64,000 bases of DNA from Stratiolaelaps scimitus (GCA_019614645.1 JABWDB010000109.1:1-64000), one strand, 5' to 3'; positions 25,240-37,994 are shown, counted from the first letter of the stretch. Notes: generated from the letters alone by a model not told the origin. Made by a program: numbers and translations.

Positions 25240-26600
25240 AAAGGTGAGGCAACGATATTTATTTCTCTAATCTTCGCAACTCACCCTTCTCGTAGATAAA
25301 CTAAAGGATAAAATGATGCATTATTATAATACGTACTATTACACGAAGGAACCATTGATAAACGACACCGTATATGCTATCATTATTATTATTATTATCA
25401 TCATAATTGACACTATTTTTATTCCTTTCGTGGCTTACATGCTGATAGCAGTTATTAACGATATGTATTTAAATAACTTCCTGTTGCTGGATGAATTGTG
25501 GACTTGCTTATCTGCTGTCAGATGACGAATGAATGACCTCCAGGTGAGTTATTTTCTCAACTATATGAAACAGAATACAATTACGGACAGCAATAATTAG
25601 AAAATAAAGTACCGATTGTGCGTTCCTGTCGCCTTATCTTCGTGAAACTATCTGGGAAGTCTGTTCGCACCGGGCGCAGTTCAACCCCAAACACCGATTG
25701 GCTCTCTTCCGTGAAATTGCACATGTGTATTATTTTACATTATCGTTATGTAGGTAGACAATTGACGCACGATGATCGTCAACACGTAGGCGTGCAGTCT
25801 GCGTGGTCATAGAATGCTTATTTAATTTCTAAATTATCCATGACACAAGATCAAACATCTTTACACGATGATTTAACTGTGTGGGGCATGACTAACTTAA
25901 GCGTCTGGCCCGATACGTGCGACACATATCATAATTTCACAAATGCACATGACGACATGAGAGATAGAACATATTCATTTTTTAACTGCGAATAAAATAG
26001 CGAATTAGGCAAAAAATAAGTTAGACACCTTGACGCGAACACTCAGAATCTATATTGTGGATCGGTATGATACAACAACTCGAGCAAGATATGAACACTT
26101 CATAGAGTAGTTATCATCAATATGTTTCCCTTGTCTCCATTGCTTGTTGCTATCCTCTGCGAATCTCTTCTTCTATTGTTAATTAGTATTAATTATGATA
26201 CATTTACGAAACAGCCCCACTCCTCCTGCCCATGTTTGTCCGCGCTTGAGCACTGATGATGATTATGATCATTCACCCACTTCATCTGTGCCTTCAGGTT
26301 GACAAGTTTCAATGGAGAACGGTTAATGACTTAATGGTAATGATAATTACGCATGTTTTGGGACGGTGTATCTCTTCTGCAAATGCGAATATCGCTAGCT
26401 TTCCCTGAGTATCCTTTAGAATCCAATGTACTCGCCCACGAGTTGAAGAAGGAACAAAATTACATAACGTAATGGACTGAGAAATACGGTATGAAATCGA
26501 CTGCTGGGAGCGTGCTCACACGAGTCTAATGTAAGATAATGCTCGTCATTAATTATCAATAGAGATCTGACACCTACAGCGGTCTTCATAGGCACTGAAG
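25240..26600. other. No gene recognised
   Basis: AT-rich DNA with an ATT/ATC-repeat-encoded isoleucine run (25379-25410). I see no splice-consistent coding structure. Confidence 0.45.
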
Positions 26601-26849
26601 CACGTTCCTCAGAGACACATTTTCCAGTCTAGAAACAACTCATCGCGTACAGCTTCAATATGAAAATATCCAGACGGTACGAGTTTACGTTTGCGATACA
26701 TTCAGATATGCTAGCATGAATTAGCGTAGCATGCATTGCACTTGTGTCGCAGATGTGCCGACCTGGACCATCTGTACTTGTTTGGACGACCACCAAGCGG
26801 CGTGTGTGCTGTGCCACCATTTCGGGCTTGTTTGTCGGCGAAGCATTCT

Positions 26850-27290
26850 TCAACTTCCACCACTGAGTCGTTCGACACAACGGAAGTATTTGTCGAGTTT
26901 ATCTCCACTTCGTCCATTAAGTATCCGAGCGACAGCTTCGGATATCTTACGGCGCTCCTCCTCTTCATCATCGATCGAATCCTGATCACCAAACGTCGTG
27001 ATCACTTCTTCGATGCGGTTCTTCCCGTTGACAACGATCCGCGCGTATGTCTCACACTTCTCGACGATGTCCGATCGATTCACGGTTGGGTGCGCGCCGG
27101 TAGTTCGGAGCCCATCCTCTGTGGCCTGAACGATAACACCTGAGTAACTGCCATCGTGTCTTGCCGTTGTGAGAGCGTGTTCCTCCTCTGGCTCGGCGTG
27201 TTCACCTGATCCTCGGAGTGGTTTACCTTGAGCGCTCACCAAAAGCGCGGCGCAAACAGCGCTGATCACGCTGATTGTTGTCACCATCAT
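26850..27290 (-). CDS. Candidate small secreted acidic protein, unidentified
   Basis: The first ATG of the frame is at 27290 and the stop at 26850, giving 146 residues. The N terminus MMVTTISVISAVCAALLVSA followed by QGKPL looks like a signal peptide with cleavage after VSA or SAQG. The mature part has an acidic stretch (HAEPEEEHA), two cysteines (EKCETYAR, YFRCVERL), a charged segment DDEEEERRKISEAVARIL that could form a helix, and an N-glycosylation site (NRS). I do not recognise the family. A possible splice donor (TTG|GTGAGC) lies inside the signal-peptide codons, so the true exon could be shorter. The opposite strand also has a 135-codon frame (26736-27143) without a signal peptide, which I judge to be a shadow. 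The codons are GC-richer than the flanks. Confidence 0.4.
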   Translation of the reverse strand: MMVTTISVISAVCAALLVSAQGKPLRGSGEHAEPEEEHALTTARHDGSYSGVIVQATEDGLRTTGAHPTVNRSDIVEKCETYARIVVNGKNRIEEVITTFGDQDSIDDEEEERRKISEAVARILNGRSGDKLDKYFRCVERLSGGS

Positions 27291-27299
27291 TGTGAGCAC

Positions 27300-28660
27300 C
27301 TCGCCGACCTACAACGCATTGCAATCACTTGTTATAGTAAGATCACCGGAAGGGCAATGGAACGCTGGCAGGAAAGGATTCAAGTACGGCGATGGACCTC
27401 ATCTTCGCAACTCCTCTCAATGCGCGGTCCAGCAACGAGTGAAGCAAATTCCCACGGCAGACAGCGTCGGCGTCCAGCAGCGCTGTTTGTCGGCTACATC
27501 TGTCATTGATGACGGCAAGATCAGAGTGCAGGCCTGCCCACCACTTCTGAGTGAGTTTTGCTGAAAAGGCTGTTATCATGTGACGTTAGAGCTGGCCGTC
27601 ACATGACTGCGCATAGCTGGAAGTCATCAATCAAGACCGCAATTCCGAATGGCAATTATCGTCATACCACCGGCAGAAAGCGGAGAATGACGACAGCTTA
27701 CCCATGTTATTTCGCAAAATTTTCTTTTTTTCTCTTCGCCTCACAAATAATGCCTCCCGAAATCCTTCGCAAGTTGTCTATTTGTCTTCGAATTCTCATT
27801 GAGTAGGTCCTCCTACGGCCCACGTGAAAGGGCAGGTGTTGTTCCGCTCGGTGGCTTCTCCGAGTCCAGCTTCTAACTAACAGGTCGTTACAGCGGTCCC
27901 AATTTCGAGGTATTCCAAACGCTACTACTCAGTGGCCTCTTCTGGCTCATGCTTCCTCTGAGAACTATTCGTCGCTACCTTCTCTCGTTGTCGGGGATCA
28001 GCCCTCCGCTGATGAAGCTGTGCTGAATACAATGAGCCGCCTGGTACGGCTTGACAACGACGACGACGCTGTGCAAAATCAACGGCCGCCAACGCCGACC
28101 GCCAGCCACTCGATGTGCAGAGCCAGATCGGCTGAGCGAGCGGATGAACAGCTTCGTTGCGTTGAACCGCTGAGTGATGCATCGACCACCGATGGCGGAG
28201 GGCTGACACTCCTCTCCTTCGGATACCCTTTCTTCACTGGGGGTAATGCTTCTCCTCTGTTTCGCTTCAATTCATCGTTATCCATGATATGTTGTCTTCT
28301 TGTATGTGCTTCGGTTTCTGCTCTTCCTTGGCCACTGTTAGCCAGCGAGCCACTCGCAGTCTGGTATCGATATCCCACCGACGTCATCAGCGACAGCTGC
28401 TGGGTCGTATTGCTGCCGCCTGCCGAGCATAGACAGCGACGGCAGCCATAGGAGCCGCAGCAGAAGCACTGTTTACGGGCAAGCGCACGAAAGGCACCCC
28501 GAAGACCACCACCCCGGTGACGATTTTTAGCGGTGGCTTGCTGCTGAAATCAAGTGAATCAGTGCAGCTAAGCGGCGGTAGTAGCGGTTGTAGCAGCTGC
28601 GGCCGTCCGCAGCCGGCCGGAGCGGCAACGGAGACATCGCAGCTTGCCGATTCGTGCAGT
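27300..28660. other. GC-rich island with overlapping open frames on both strands
   Basis: Base composition rises sharply compared with neighbours. Frames of 90-143 codons overlap on both strands (plus 28020-28451; minus 28079-28387, 28387-28740). The minus frame contains KKGYPKERSVSPPPS, a plausible coding flavour, and a GTGAGT donor-like site follows the plus frame near 28661. I cannot decide the coding strand. It may hold the promoter and 5' exon of the secreted-protein candidate or of another gene. Confidence 0.35.
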
Positions 28661-28770
28661 GTGAGTGGGTATATGTATATATATGTATATATATCTATTT
28701 GTGTATTTGTGTTTGGATGGCTCGCTGCTATTGCAGACACCTTACAATCATATGTACATACACATCAACT

Positions 28771-28800
28771 CCTGTGCGCGCGCGCGCGCGCGCGCGCACG
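28771..28800. repeat. (GC)n alternating tract, Z-DNA-prone
   Basis: About 26 bp of uninterrupted CG alternation preceded by TGT and followed by CACGCC, near the edge of the GC-rich island. A (TA)/(TG) run lies 90 bp upstream (28671-28700). Confidence 0.95.
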
Positions 28801-28949
28801 CCTGTCTGAACCGGAACGATCGACGCCAGTTTTCGGGGCATGCCGCCATTGGCTGATGACGTCATTTGGCGACGCGCACGGAATTGACCGCAGCACGATC
28901 GTGGTCACCTGGGCAGCTATCGCCCCCACGGCGGCTGTGGTGGATTAGC

Positions 28950-30180
28950 TGGACAGGGATACGATGGTATATGTTCAATTTTATCGGGTGGATAGATATA
29001 TATTAGCAAATGTATACGCGCGTATAGTAACCTACGATTAATCAATTCATTCATTAACACTGCTACGTAATCATGATCATGTTTCTCTTCCTTTGTGCAA
29101 GAGGTCAAAGGAGAGATATTTGAAATGACATATCATTCACGGTATATTGCTAAACGAGAATTTCACTAGTGATCTATAATAGCTTGTATGTATGGCAGAC
29201 CAATAGGGTAGGTTATACTTTTATTTTACCAAAATTCATAGTAGTTCATAGACTAGTTTGTATCTTGTAATAACCTGCATAGTCTTGAAGGTCCACATAG
29301 AGCAATAACAAACGAATATATATATATAATTATAGTATGATTCGACGTTTTTTAGAACCAGGCGATCGATGATTGTATGAGAACATCCTTGAATTTTACA
29401 GTAAAACTCTGCGTGCGTGGATTCATTTGTTGACTGAATCGGCAGAATCAACTAGACACTTATCGACAAACCCAATCCGACATTTCGCTCTCATTTATAC
29501 AATGTATCGAGAATAATTGGCGACGTTTAATCTAAAACCATCCACCGAAGAGAAGAACGTATTTTGAGTTCTAATTTTTTTGAGACCTAACGGTATCTAC
29601 ACCAAAGTGGAATTATCTACTCTCAGGTGATCTCCGACAAAATATATCAGTGGGATTCCACGTAGCGAAAGTTAAATTGTGGTTACGTTTATCTCTAAGT
29701 CACGCAATTTCATTGAATCAATCGAGACACTTTGTACAAGCAACTAAATTGACCCTAATAAAAACGACTAGGTTAAGGAAACTCATGATGGTGTATCGTT
29801 CTCATGTGTGCGATTTAGCGTTTTATCTACGCTGAGTGACTTTTAATTATAAACGAATCTATGGAGCGTTTTAACTTCATCGTGCTTCGACCAACGGTCG
29901 AATTCTGATATCAACGCAACGAAGAAGCAATACTCGACAATCTGGCAAAGGTGAGTTTGAGGTAAACTTGCATCCGATTCCTTGACGTCTCGCTTCCGAT
30001 GATCAGACGCCGTGACGAGACTAGTCCATTGGCGTGCCGAGTAACAATCGGATTTAGAAGTTAGTCTCTATCGGAGTAAATCGTACCATCTCAAGTGATG
30101 TTGGATTCAACTGAATAAGGCCGGGAAAAAACGAGGAATAAGACAAGGAATAGAACTCAACGATTCTCGAATACTCATCA
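28950..30180. other. No gene recognised
   Basis: AT-rich sequence with short frames only and no repeat that I could match elsewhere in the window. Confidence 0.45.
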
Positions 30181-30190
30181 GCAAAGGAAA

Positions 30191-30520
30191 ATGAAGTCTG
30201 GCAGCTCTCTGCTGTATTGGTGCATTATTCTAAATATATCTGTAATTCAAGGTCGTATCTGCAGAAGCATCAGAAGCGAAGAGGCGGAACCGGAGGCGGA
30301 ACTCCGTTTTCAAGACGAGATTATACTCTTGCCGGAGAAAAGGCAAAGGCTCTCCTTGCTTTTAGGTAGGTCCAAAGACCTTAAGTCACGCATATGCCAC
30401 GCATATCGCCTTAGGTCACGCGAGCTTTACTTTGAATTCGTCGTTGCGATAAATATAAGTAGATTAGAGAATAATGTCAATCTAAAAGTTGATTGCACAA
30501 CAAAAGACAGACATATTTAA
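30191..30520 (+). CDS. Candidate secreted peptide precursor (first exon), unidentified
   Basis: ATG at 30191 in a favourable context (GGAAAATGAAG). The N terminus MKSGSSLLYWCIILNISVIQ then GRICRS resembles a signal peptide. Next come an acidic spacer (EEAEPEAELRFQDE) and a dibasic site, EKR, followed by QRLSLLLGR, which has the Q start and G-R end of an amidated neuropeptide. A good donor (TTTTAG|GTAGGT, GT at 30367) falls exactly at the Gly codon, so the exon may end there and the remaining 51 codons may be intron. No homologue is recognised. It could be a chance frame. It would act extracellularly if real. Confidence 0.3.
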   Translation: MKSGSSLLYWCIILNISVIQGRICRSIRSEEAEPEAELRFQDEIILLPEKRQRLSLLLGRSKDLKSRICHAYRLRSRELYFEFVVAINISRLENNVNLKVDCTTKDRHI

Positions 30521-31239
30521 CCTGCTCCCTTTCTTGCCTGTGAAGGGAGACACCGTTATGAAGACACTCCTAATATATTGGTTCAATCTATCCTGAATAT
30601 CCTTTCAATTATTACGTAACGGCTGCAAAAGACGAAACGAGTTAATAGCCCCTGACGGACTGGCTCAAATCAATATCATCACCTACGTATGACATGGTTA
30701 CATCACGCAGTGGGCAAAGTGACATCAAGGTATTCAGGTCCCCGAGACTATACCCGATGAATATAGAGAAAAGTTGCTCCACTACAACACCTATAAGCAA
30801 AGGGATGTAGGCGAATCATCGTATTCGATCTACAGGGAAATTCGACTACCAGACTACACAGCGCCGAGATTTCGTGGTGAAAATCGAGGTCAGAAACCTA
30901 CTCAAGTCTTACGGCAACAATTAGTGCCTCGGCTTGCTCCTTGTTGTTGTCAGGCAGCGCGCGTTGTCGGTCTCGATTGATTATAAGCAGTAGAAAAACA
31001 GGGCTTTATGAAATGATCGAGAACACCCTGTTGGTGAGGCCCAGAGCTCCTTTATACGAAACATTCGGTGTATCTGCCGATGCCAATTCTTTAACGTGAG
31101 CATTGGCTCTCAGTAAACATGATCTCAATTCGGATGGAAGTGATACGTCCCGCAATTGGTTTGGTCGCCACTGACAAGCGTCCGTTGAATAATGTATCAT
31201 GGCGTACTAAGCAACGATCACATTGAATGGGCAGTTGGG

Positions 31240-31600
31240 CCTGTTCAAGTACCGGCGTCGAAAGACCTACGGAAAACTGCCTGGTTGAAAGGGTGCGAGA
31301 CGGGCGGCACCGGTGTGGCTTGTTTGTCCTGAGTGTGGTCATGAGCCTCCCTCAAGGCGTCACGCTTGTGGCTGCTATGGCCACCGAGGCGATGGGGAGT
31401 ACCATATACCGGAATTAAACACATGACTCTGGAAGCTAAAATAACCCGACCCGGGGGGAACTATGATAAGCCGAGGAACGGCGATCGTCTAGGGTGTCAT
31501 CTGGCCTCGGAAAGTCCTCGGTACACACAGGCATGGCGGGGAAAGCGTCGAGGTGCGCGAATGGCGCCCAGATTTTGCCAAGAAAGATAAGAGGATGCTC
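31240..31600 (+). pseudogene. Possible LINE ORF1 (zinc-knuckle) relic
   Basis: One frame reads VCPECGHEPPSRRHACGCYG then HRGDGEY (about 31320-31395), a Cys/His-spaced segment like degenerate gag knuckles. The next frame over reads GGTMISRGTAIV and VREWRPDF with stops. Identification is weak; no RT is attached. Confidence 0.25.
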
Positions 31601-32011
31601 AACATTTTTTCCTATAAACACAGTCTCTCTGTGAAATTTGCACAAAAAGGGAGATCAATGCAAATAAGAAGGCACTGAATGTAAATAAATATTCAACAAA
31701 CTATAATTATTAATTAAACAAAGTGATCAATTCAATATTCACAGCAGTGTCGGTGCTGCAGGGTGTGAGATTTATTTGAAAGTCAAGCAAACTGTAAGTC
31801 TGTGTTCATTCTGTATCTTCTAATATAGCCTGGATGTTCTCACATTATATACAAATATATATATATGGAATATACACATAATATTCATCCAAGCACCATC
31901 ACTATAACATAAGCCAACGTACTCAAAGCAAAAATCTGCACCTCGTCTATACCGGATAACACTGAATAAAATGAGCCACTGCGAACGTTCAGCAATAACA
32001 TTTCTCAAAGA

Positions 32012-32016
<5 letters not shown>

Positions 32017-32056
<40 letters not shown>
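32017..32056. repeat. (TA)n microsatellite
   Basis: Forty bp of pure TA dinucleotides. Confidence 0.95.
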
Positions 32057-32060
<4 letters not shown>

Positions 32061-32387
32061 TTATTTATGTAAGTAAAATTCAACAAGAGCTTGCTTTTAC
32101 AAAATATCAAAGAGTATAACAATATAGTTCACATTATGTACATACAATGTTATACAGTGTTGTTGGCCGACACCGATGAGCCCCGGCGGAGGTCATTACG
32201 TTTGACGTCGCACCAACAGGTACGCGTGACAAAAATCTGTTTTGTACAACACCCCCTACATGTCTTTTTTAAGAAAAGGCCGCCAGATCTCAAAGCAGTG
32301 GGCACGTTTGCGAATGACTAAGGTTCTATAGAGGTTTATGTAGACATCAGGCAAAATAGTGTTTCAAGTTAAAATCAAGTTCCGATG

Positions 32388-32760
32388 TTATGAGTCCCAC
32401 TCCAGGGTCTCTAGTCGAGTCCCAGATGGGGATGGATCCGTTGTTTGGAAAATAGGTGGTACGATTTTTAAGACAGTGCACCGCTGGCTTGGGAAGCGGT
32501 GTAAACATGTCGTGATCTGAGCACCACTTTGAAACCTTAACTGTTGCGTTCTGCAGTTTCTACCGCTCGTACTCGGTGGTTGAAGTGGCCGTTCCACCAG
32601 CGAGGACTTGAGATCATCGGCATATAATTTGTGCTCGATAGAAATTGCAATGGCATCTATATAAATGTGTATTTATACAAAACATGATAAAGCTAAGGCA
32701 ACTTCCTTGTGGAACACCAGAGGGGCACTCTCCATATAGCTTGCTTAAATAGTTTGGATA
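32388..32760 (-). pseudogene. LINE reverse-transcriptase palm relic
   Basis: On the minus strand a frame reads CPSGVPQGSCLSFIMF (about 32730), the B' box of LINE RTs. After a frameshift, HKLYADDLKSSLV (about 32630) gives the YADD catalytic box, followed by FQSGAQITTCLHRF and a stop at 32388. The LYADDLK form is typical of CR1/BovB/jockey-like RTs. Only the palm survives. It is distinct in sequence from the RT at 19616-20635. Confidence 0.6.
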
Positions 32761-34189
32761 TCCACCCAAAAAACCGGGGTCAGTTTATGTTGCTCTTCGT
32801 CAACAAATCGCCGAACTGATATTAGATTAAAACTATGATCTACTAGCAAATTCGCCAAAATAATATAGCCAATTGACGATTGAGCCAGTTGTCTATAGTT
32901 ATCCACGTTATCCACGTAGTTATCCAGTTTTTATATAAAGCAGGGTCACTGCGGTTTTCTTGACATTTCCGGAAGGGTCCCATCTTCAAACGAGATGTTC
33001 CCACCTATCTATCTAAAGTTAATGACAAATATGGGTAAACCGTCTGTGATTGATGATTGTATCTTCATTCCATCAGCAAGCTGGCTCTTGGTTCCCAGCT
33101 GAATATTAGCATTTTATAGCCTCATTTAGCTACCACGGATCATCTTCGAGTGAGATCTGCCGAAGACTCTTCGCCGAAGGAGATCTCGCCATAAGTATGT
33201 GGCAATATCATCATATAGTAATAACGCCATGCAGCAGGCAATATAATTATTAATATGGTAAAGCCACGCAAGCCACGCAATATGCGCAGATGACAGTCAA
33301 GAATATATATATATATATATACAGGAGGCACACCTCCCTTTTTGCACTTCGCCGTGTCTACAGATCCATTGGATTGTCGCACGTTCACAGATTACAAGGT
33401 ACTCAAAATGTTGAGGTGTAATTCGTCAGTAAACAAGGTCATCGTAGATTAAATTTTTTGCGTCTGTTATTTGTCAGAATCGTCTCGGTAGATCTAAGGA
33501 ACAAATGTTTACTCATATTTACTTTGTTCTATTTCTAAGGTAGGGCCAAACAGACTCCAACTGAGCCTACACTTACTGGCGATTATTTCTGTTTCTGCGG
33601 AGTTCGTTAATATCTACACTACTAGATCTGAGACGAGAAGCAAGGACTGAGGTTAAAAACGTTAATTAAATTGTTCCGCATTTATAAGTTGAATTGTTCA
33701 GCAATTTGAAAATTCTGCATATCGAAACTCCCCCCTAACCCTATATTTTGGTTTACTCCGCTTAATATTCTGTTCTCAAAATGTTTCATACTGGCCTCGT
33801 TGTTGCCTTTTACAGAAGACGGCAAATGAGCTAGCGACGCTTAGTACAACATAAAAACGACGGTCAGTCAAGCCACAAAAAACGGGCACACCTTTTTCAA
33901 ATGGCCTCATTCAACTATGCCTTCTCCCAAAAGAGTTACATCGTTCTTGGACCGCCAGACGGCCTTGTAGGCCCGAGGCTGGATATTCTAAAAGACCGTT
34001 AAGCATTTTCCTTGATTCAGGGACGCCTTTCTATAAGCTTTGGCAGGCCTCCATGATTTCCTTGTCTAGTTTCTTGGGTATTCACATCACATTTCGAAGC
34101 ACAGCTCAACGAACCCTTGAGCAATCCTTGCCTCCTATTTGATGTCAGATTATGGCATGCCAATATATTTGTTCCAAAGATCTTTGTTT
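32761..34189. other. No gene recognised
   Basis: Includes a (TA)n run at 33303-33321. The left 200 bp could still belong to the LINE relic at 32388. Confidence 0.45.
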
Positions 34190-34194
34190 TATCA

Positions 34195-34365
34195 TTTTAT
34201 CTTCTTTATCAACTTTCATTATCTGAAGATTCTCGCCAGGTACGAGGAAGGAAGAGAATAAGCGAAGGTGGCCCCGACAGGTCCTCATAGTAATACCTAA
34301 AGGTTAAGAGCTGAGGCCTGTCAGATAGGGGAACAGCTGAGGGTCAACTCGAAAAACAATTATTA
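34195..34365 (+). mobile_element. SINE2 copy lacking its tRNA head
   Basis: Body: CTTTATCAACTTTCATTATC, CTGAAGATTCTCGCCAGGTA, GAGAATAAGCGAAGGTGGCC, CCGACAGGTCCTCATAGTAA. Tail: GGTTAAGAGCTGAGGCCTGT, CAGATAGGGGAACAGCTGAG, then an AACTCGAAAAACAA end. Matches (in reverse complement) 58080-58290 and 59750-60000, which retain the head. Confidence 0.85.
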
Positions 34366-36015
34366 ATTACAATTAATATATTTGTTCCACATACATGAAG
34401 GGTCCCAGCACTTTAGAGAGTCTATGACTGAGTCCGAGCCTGTCTAGGAGTCCAACAGTTCGGGTTAATATGCATATTCAGTCCTAACCCGGTGTCCTTC
34501 GAAGATTAATAATAACATGAGATGATAGTACATATTTGTTTGCTTGCTTCTTTCTCAAACGACATGTTTAGATAGTAGCGTGTACCTTGGAATATAAAAT
34601 GAAAAAAATCAGAAAGGCTTCTCTTAGAGTACACCAAACGCCACTTAAAAGTAAAGTAGTCAAATTTTACCCAAAGTTTGACGTCTTCTGAGAATAAATT
34701 ATTGATTTTTTTTCGTTTCATTTTTTTGGTTTAAAAAAAAATGTAAACAAATTTTTTTTTGTTTGCGGTTATGGTGTTGGCATGCAATAGCATGTTTGAA
34801 ATATACGTTATTATTTAAACGTGCATTGATTAAAATTGTGTTTCAATGCATGTGTCACTTTGAAGCAATGTATATTTAAAGAAAAGAAATCCATGATAAT
34901 TTATCCTATGGAACATCCATCCACCATTGGTTAACCTCTTCTCAGAAGGTCAAGTCATTTTTTGAAGACTCGCTCTTGAGGTTACTATCTATAGTCAATC
35001 TATTAGGCGTCTTCTATAGTCGATTCGGTATCATTCAATTCTGTGAAGATGTCGATGTTTCACCGTTTGCGTTTATCAGATGGTGAAGTGCGCAGTAGTT
35101 GTATCGTTGCTACTGTGGGCCACTTGTATTGCCATCACGATTCGGTAAGACATTGTGTGTACGTGACGAAAAATGGCGAGTATGTAATGTCCGTACAAAA
35201 GAAAGTTATCTACAGCGAGCAATTTCTGTCCAAGGTCAATCAGCCGTTTATTGTTTGTGTGCCACTCTTTTAGACATGAACTTATTATTAATGTTTTCGG
35301 GAACTTAGGCGTTGTGCAGCTACAGCACAGAGAGATAATTAATTGTCAATTATAAAAGTTTACGCGCTGAACGTGAAATACATCTAAGAACATCCTCCGC
35401 TATATATTCTTCATAGAATATCTAGAACAAGGAGGCTCCACTGCCCCAATCCTTCAGGGCACCCAAAATAGAAACTGCGTTGCCCCTTTGGATATCTAAG
35501 GAAAATCATTGCATTAAAAATTAGGTTAACTGTCTTCAGATATTGGAAGGAAGCTCAGCATCCGCTACAGGCGAACCACGTGCAACCGAATTTTCACTGA
35601 ACAGCTACAGTTTTTTTAATGGACCCCAACTTGAATCTTATCAACGTTCTTTTTGACTTCGAATAGCTCCTAGCTTAATGACAAGAAAAGTCGATATTTG
35701 CAAGTATGCAGACTATCAACAAGCTGTGAGCAATTGACTAGGATAAAATAATTGCATTATTGATCGATTCAACACAATTAATTGACTTCTCGAGAAATCC
35801 GTCACATGAGCATTTGAAAAATGTACAATTGGTTGATGCCCATGAAGGATAGACGTCTCTTTGTATGCGAGAAGGATAATACATGTTTCGTTATTTTTTG
35901 GCGTAACAAGCATATTGTGGTTTGTTATGACAATGCTGTTTCATACACTATGCAATGAACTTTATTTAGGTTGATGATACGCTACAAGACGAGTTCTTAT
36001 GTCTAATTAATACAT
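34366..36015. other. No gene recognised
   Basis: About 34765-34800 repeats the end of the short element (GGTGTTGGCATGCAATAGCA). At 35366-35393 lies CGCTGAACGTGAAATACATC plus TAAGAACA, repeated exactly near 38310. A 76-codon frame at 35043 has no motif. Confidence 0.45.
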
Positions 36016-36017
36016 TA

Positions 36018-37010
36018 ATGAGGACAATAATACACAGAGTGACAAAGAAGAAGGAGCAAGATGCTATGCTTCTCAAATCTTTCACAGAGAGCCATCTCTG
36101 GCCATTAACTGATGGGTCGAACTCGGTCTATTTCACCGATGGATCCCTTGGTGCTTTTCACGTAAGAGCTGACATTTACCGGTTAAATGATGGTTTTTGC
36201 TCAAGGATAGACGAGATGGACATTAGCAAGATAGATAAATGGACATTAGCAACAGCAGGAGCTTGATTGTGGCGGAATTAAATAGTTGCCATCTATGAAG
36301 TCATGCTGGGTGAAATCTCCCATTCGATTGACAGATCGGCCGTCATTCCGCATGATTCACAAGCTGCTATGAACACCATTTGGTCAGTTAACCCCGCTAG
36401 TCCTCGTTCACACATAACCCATGCATTGAGTCATGTCTGGGGTTTATCAAATTACAGGAAATGAACGTGCGGACATCCTGGCTTGAGAAGGATTGCAGAA
36501 AACCACACGCGCAAGGACTGTACCGAACACAGCGGTCTCAGCCAAGAAATGGGTGAAGAACTACTTCAACAACTTATGGGTGGCGGGACAAAGTTGGTGT
36601 AACCTAAATGTGCCCACATGGAAGTGGGTGTGTGCACAAATGGGGTGATTTACGTCAATGCCCAACGAAAAACGGTGGTGACGGTTCACAGACCGAGACG
36701 TGGAACGGCTCTAACTAATAGTACGCTATTGCACATAAAAGCACGGACGGATGCCTTATGTGTAATGTGTAAAGTCCATGATGATGATGACACCCATGTG
36801 TTATAGATAAGTAAGAAGTTTAAGACATAACGAGAGAAATGGATACAGGATATAAACAAAAACCAAGGGAATGAAGCTGCGCTGTGGGTCAGGCTCCAAT
36901 CGAAATACACCCAACTTCTAGTTATAATAAGTTTATTACGGAGTGCAATCCGCGGCGGTAACATGGAGACAAATGTTCGCAGGGCAGTACATCTGTGTCT
37001 ACGAATGCTT
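36018..37010 (+). pseudogene. LINE RNase H domain and 3' end
   Basis: From 36018: SVYFTDGSLGAFHVRADIYR carries the first RNase H Asp (FTDGS). Broken frames follow: SIDRSAVIPHDSQAAMNTIW (central motif with HDSQAAM) and ALSHVWGL, then a NERADILA-like stretch (about 36450) and KKWVKNYFNNLWVAGQSW (36545). The distal part (36541-37010) recurs inverted at 18382-18850. This is the C-terminal RNase H plus 3' UTR of an I/R1-like LINE; it lacks RT and endonuclease upstream. Confidence 0.7.
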
Positions 37011-37283
37011 ATTAAATTTGTTATTATGTGTGAGTGGTCTCCGATTTGAGACTAATTGGACTTAGATGGAACTAAAAAAATACGTTAATGCTTCAATTCC
37101 CTTTCCATGGAACTAAGAGTCTTCTATTCGATACTAATGTCAAATGTTGTTGTAACTGTATCGGGTTTTTTGAGAGAGAAAAAAATATATATGTATTATT
37201 GTTGTTTAGCCCTATTCTGCGATATTTCACAGCTTGTGTAATATCCTTGGAAACATTGACATAACAAGATTCAACCATACTCG

Positions 37284-37315
<32 letters not shown>

Positions 37316-37990
37316 ATCACAAGCTACACGATTACAGAAATATTCGTTTTGTGTTGAGTGGTAATTTAATCAGCGTTGTATTCAACCAGTGCATTGCTGA
37401 AGCGTATAGTATAACGCAGTGTGTTTAACATTGTGAAATTTCATTTTAGGTTAGGTTTGATACTGCCCTTTTAATGAATCCAAAAAATAATCAGCCCGGA
37501 AAATTTATGGATTCTTGCAAGTTTCTGTCTAGGTTTTGCAGAGGACCAAAGCGTCGCTGGAAGAAAAGCGTATCTCCAAAGGTCGGGAGGGTCAACCGGT
37601 ACACCACCAAAGCCCGCCGCGAGCCCGAAATCGAAATGGCGTTCCGGAAGGGTCTAAGTCTTCGCGGTACGTAGCGCATCCCGTTTGAGGACCACGGTGA
37701 GACTCGAAGTGACTTGTCAAAGGACAATCAGGGCGAAGTCAGCGAAGGCTCATGTTTCGAAGCAACGCTAAAGAAGATCGGCGTACACGTCAAGTGACCC
37801 AAAACAATATGGGGCAATGGAACATCATCCGCACCGGTTTAGGACGTAAGGTGGACGTTTAGGAGTTGGCAGTGTCTGCCATTACCCGTGTTGATTCACT
37901 ATTATTACTTGGGGCTCTTCGGGGAGATCTTTAATAATATTTTCAGGCTAACTCACAGGAAACATTTAACCTCCACGATATTGCTTTTGC
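37011..37990. other. No gene recognised
   Basis: (TA)n run at 37283-37313. Open frames at 37474-37674 and its antisense carry no motif. Confidence 0.45.
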
Positions 37991-37994
37991 ATTG

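Noticed and set aside
26736..27143. 135-codon plus-strand frame
   Set aside because: Lacks a signal peptide or motif; overlaps the better minus-strand candidate.
28665..28948. Plus-strand frames across the (TA)n and (GC)n tracts
   Set aside because: Open only because of the simple repeats.
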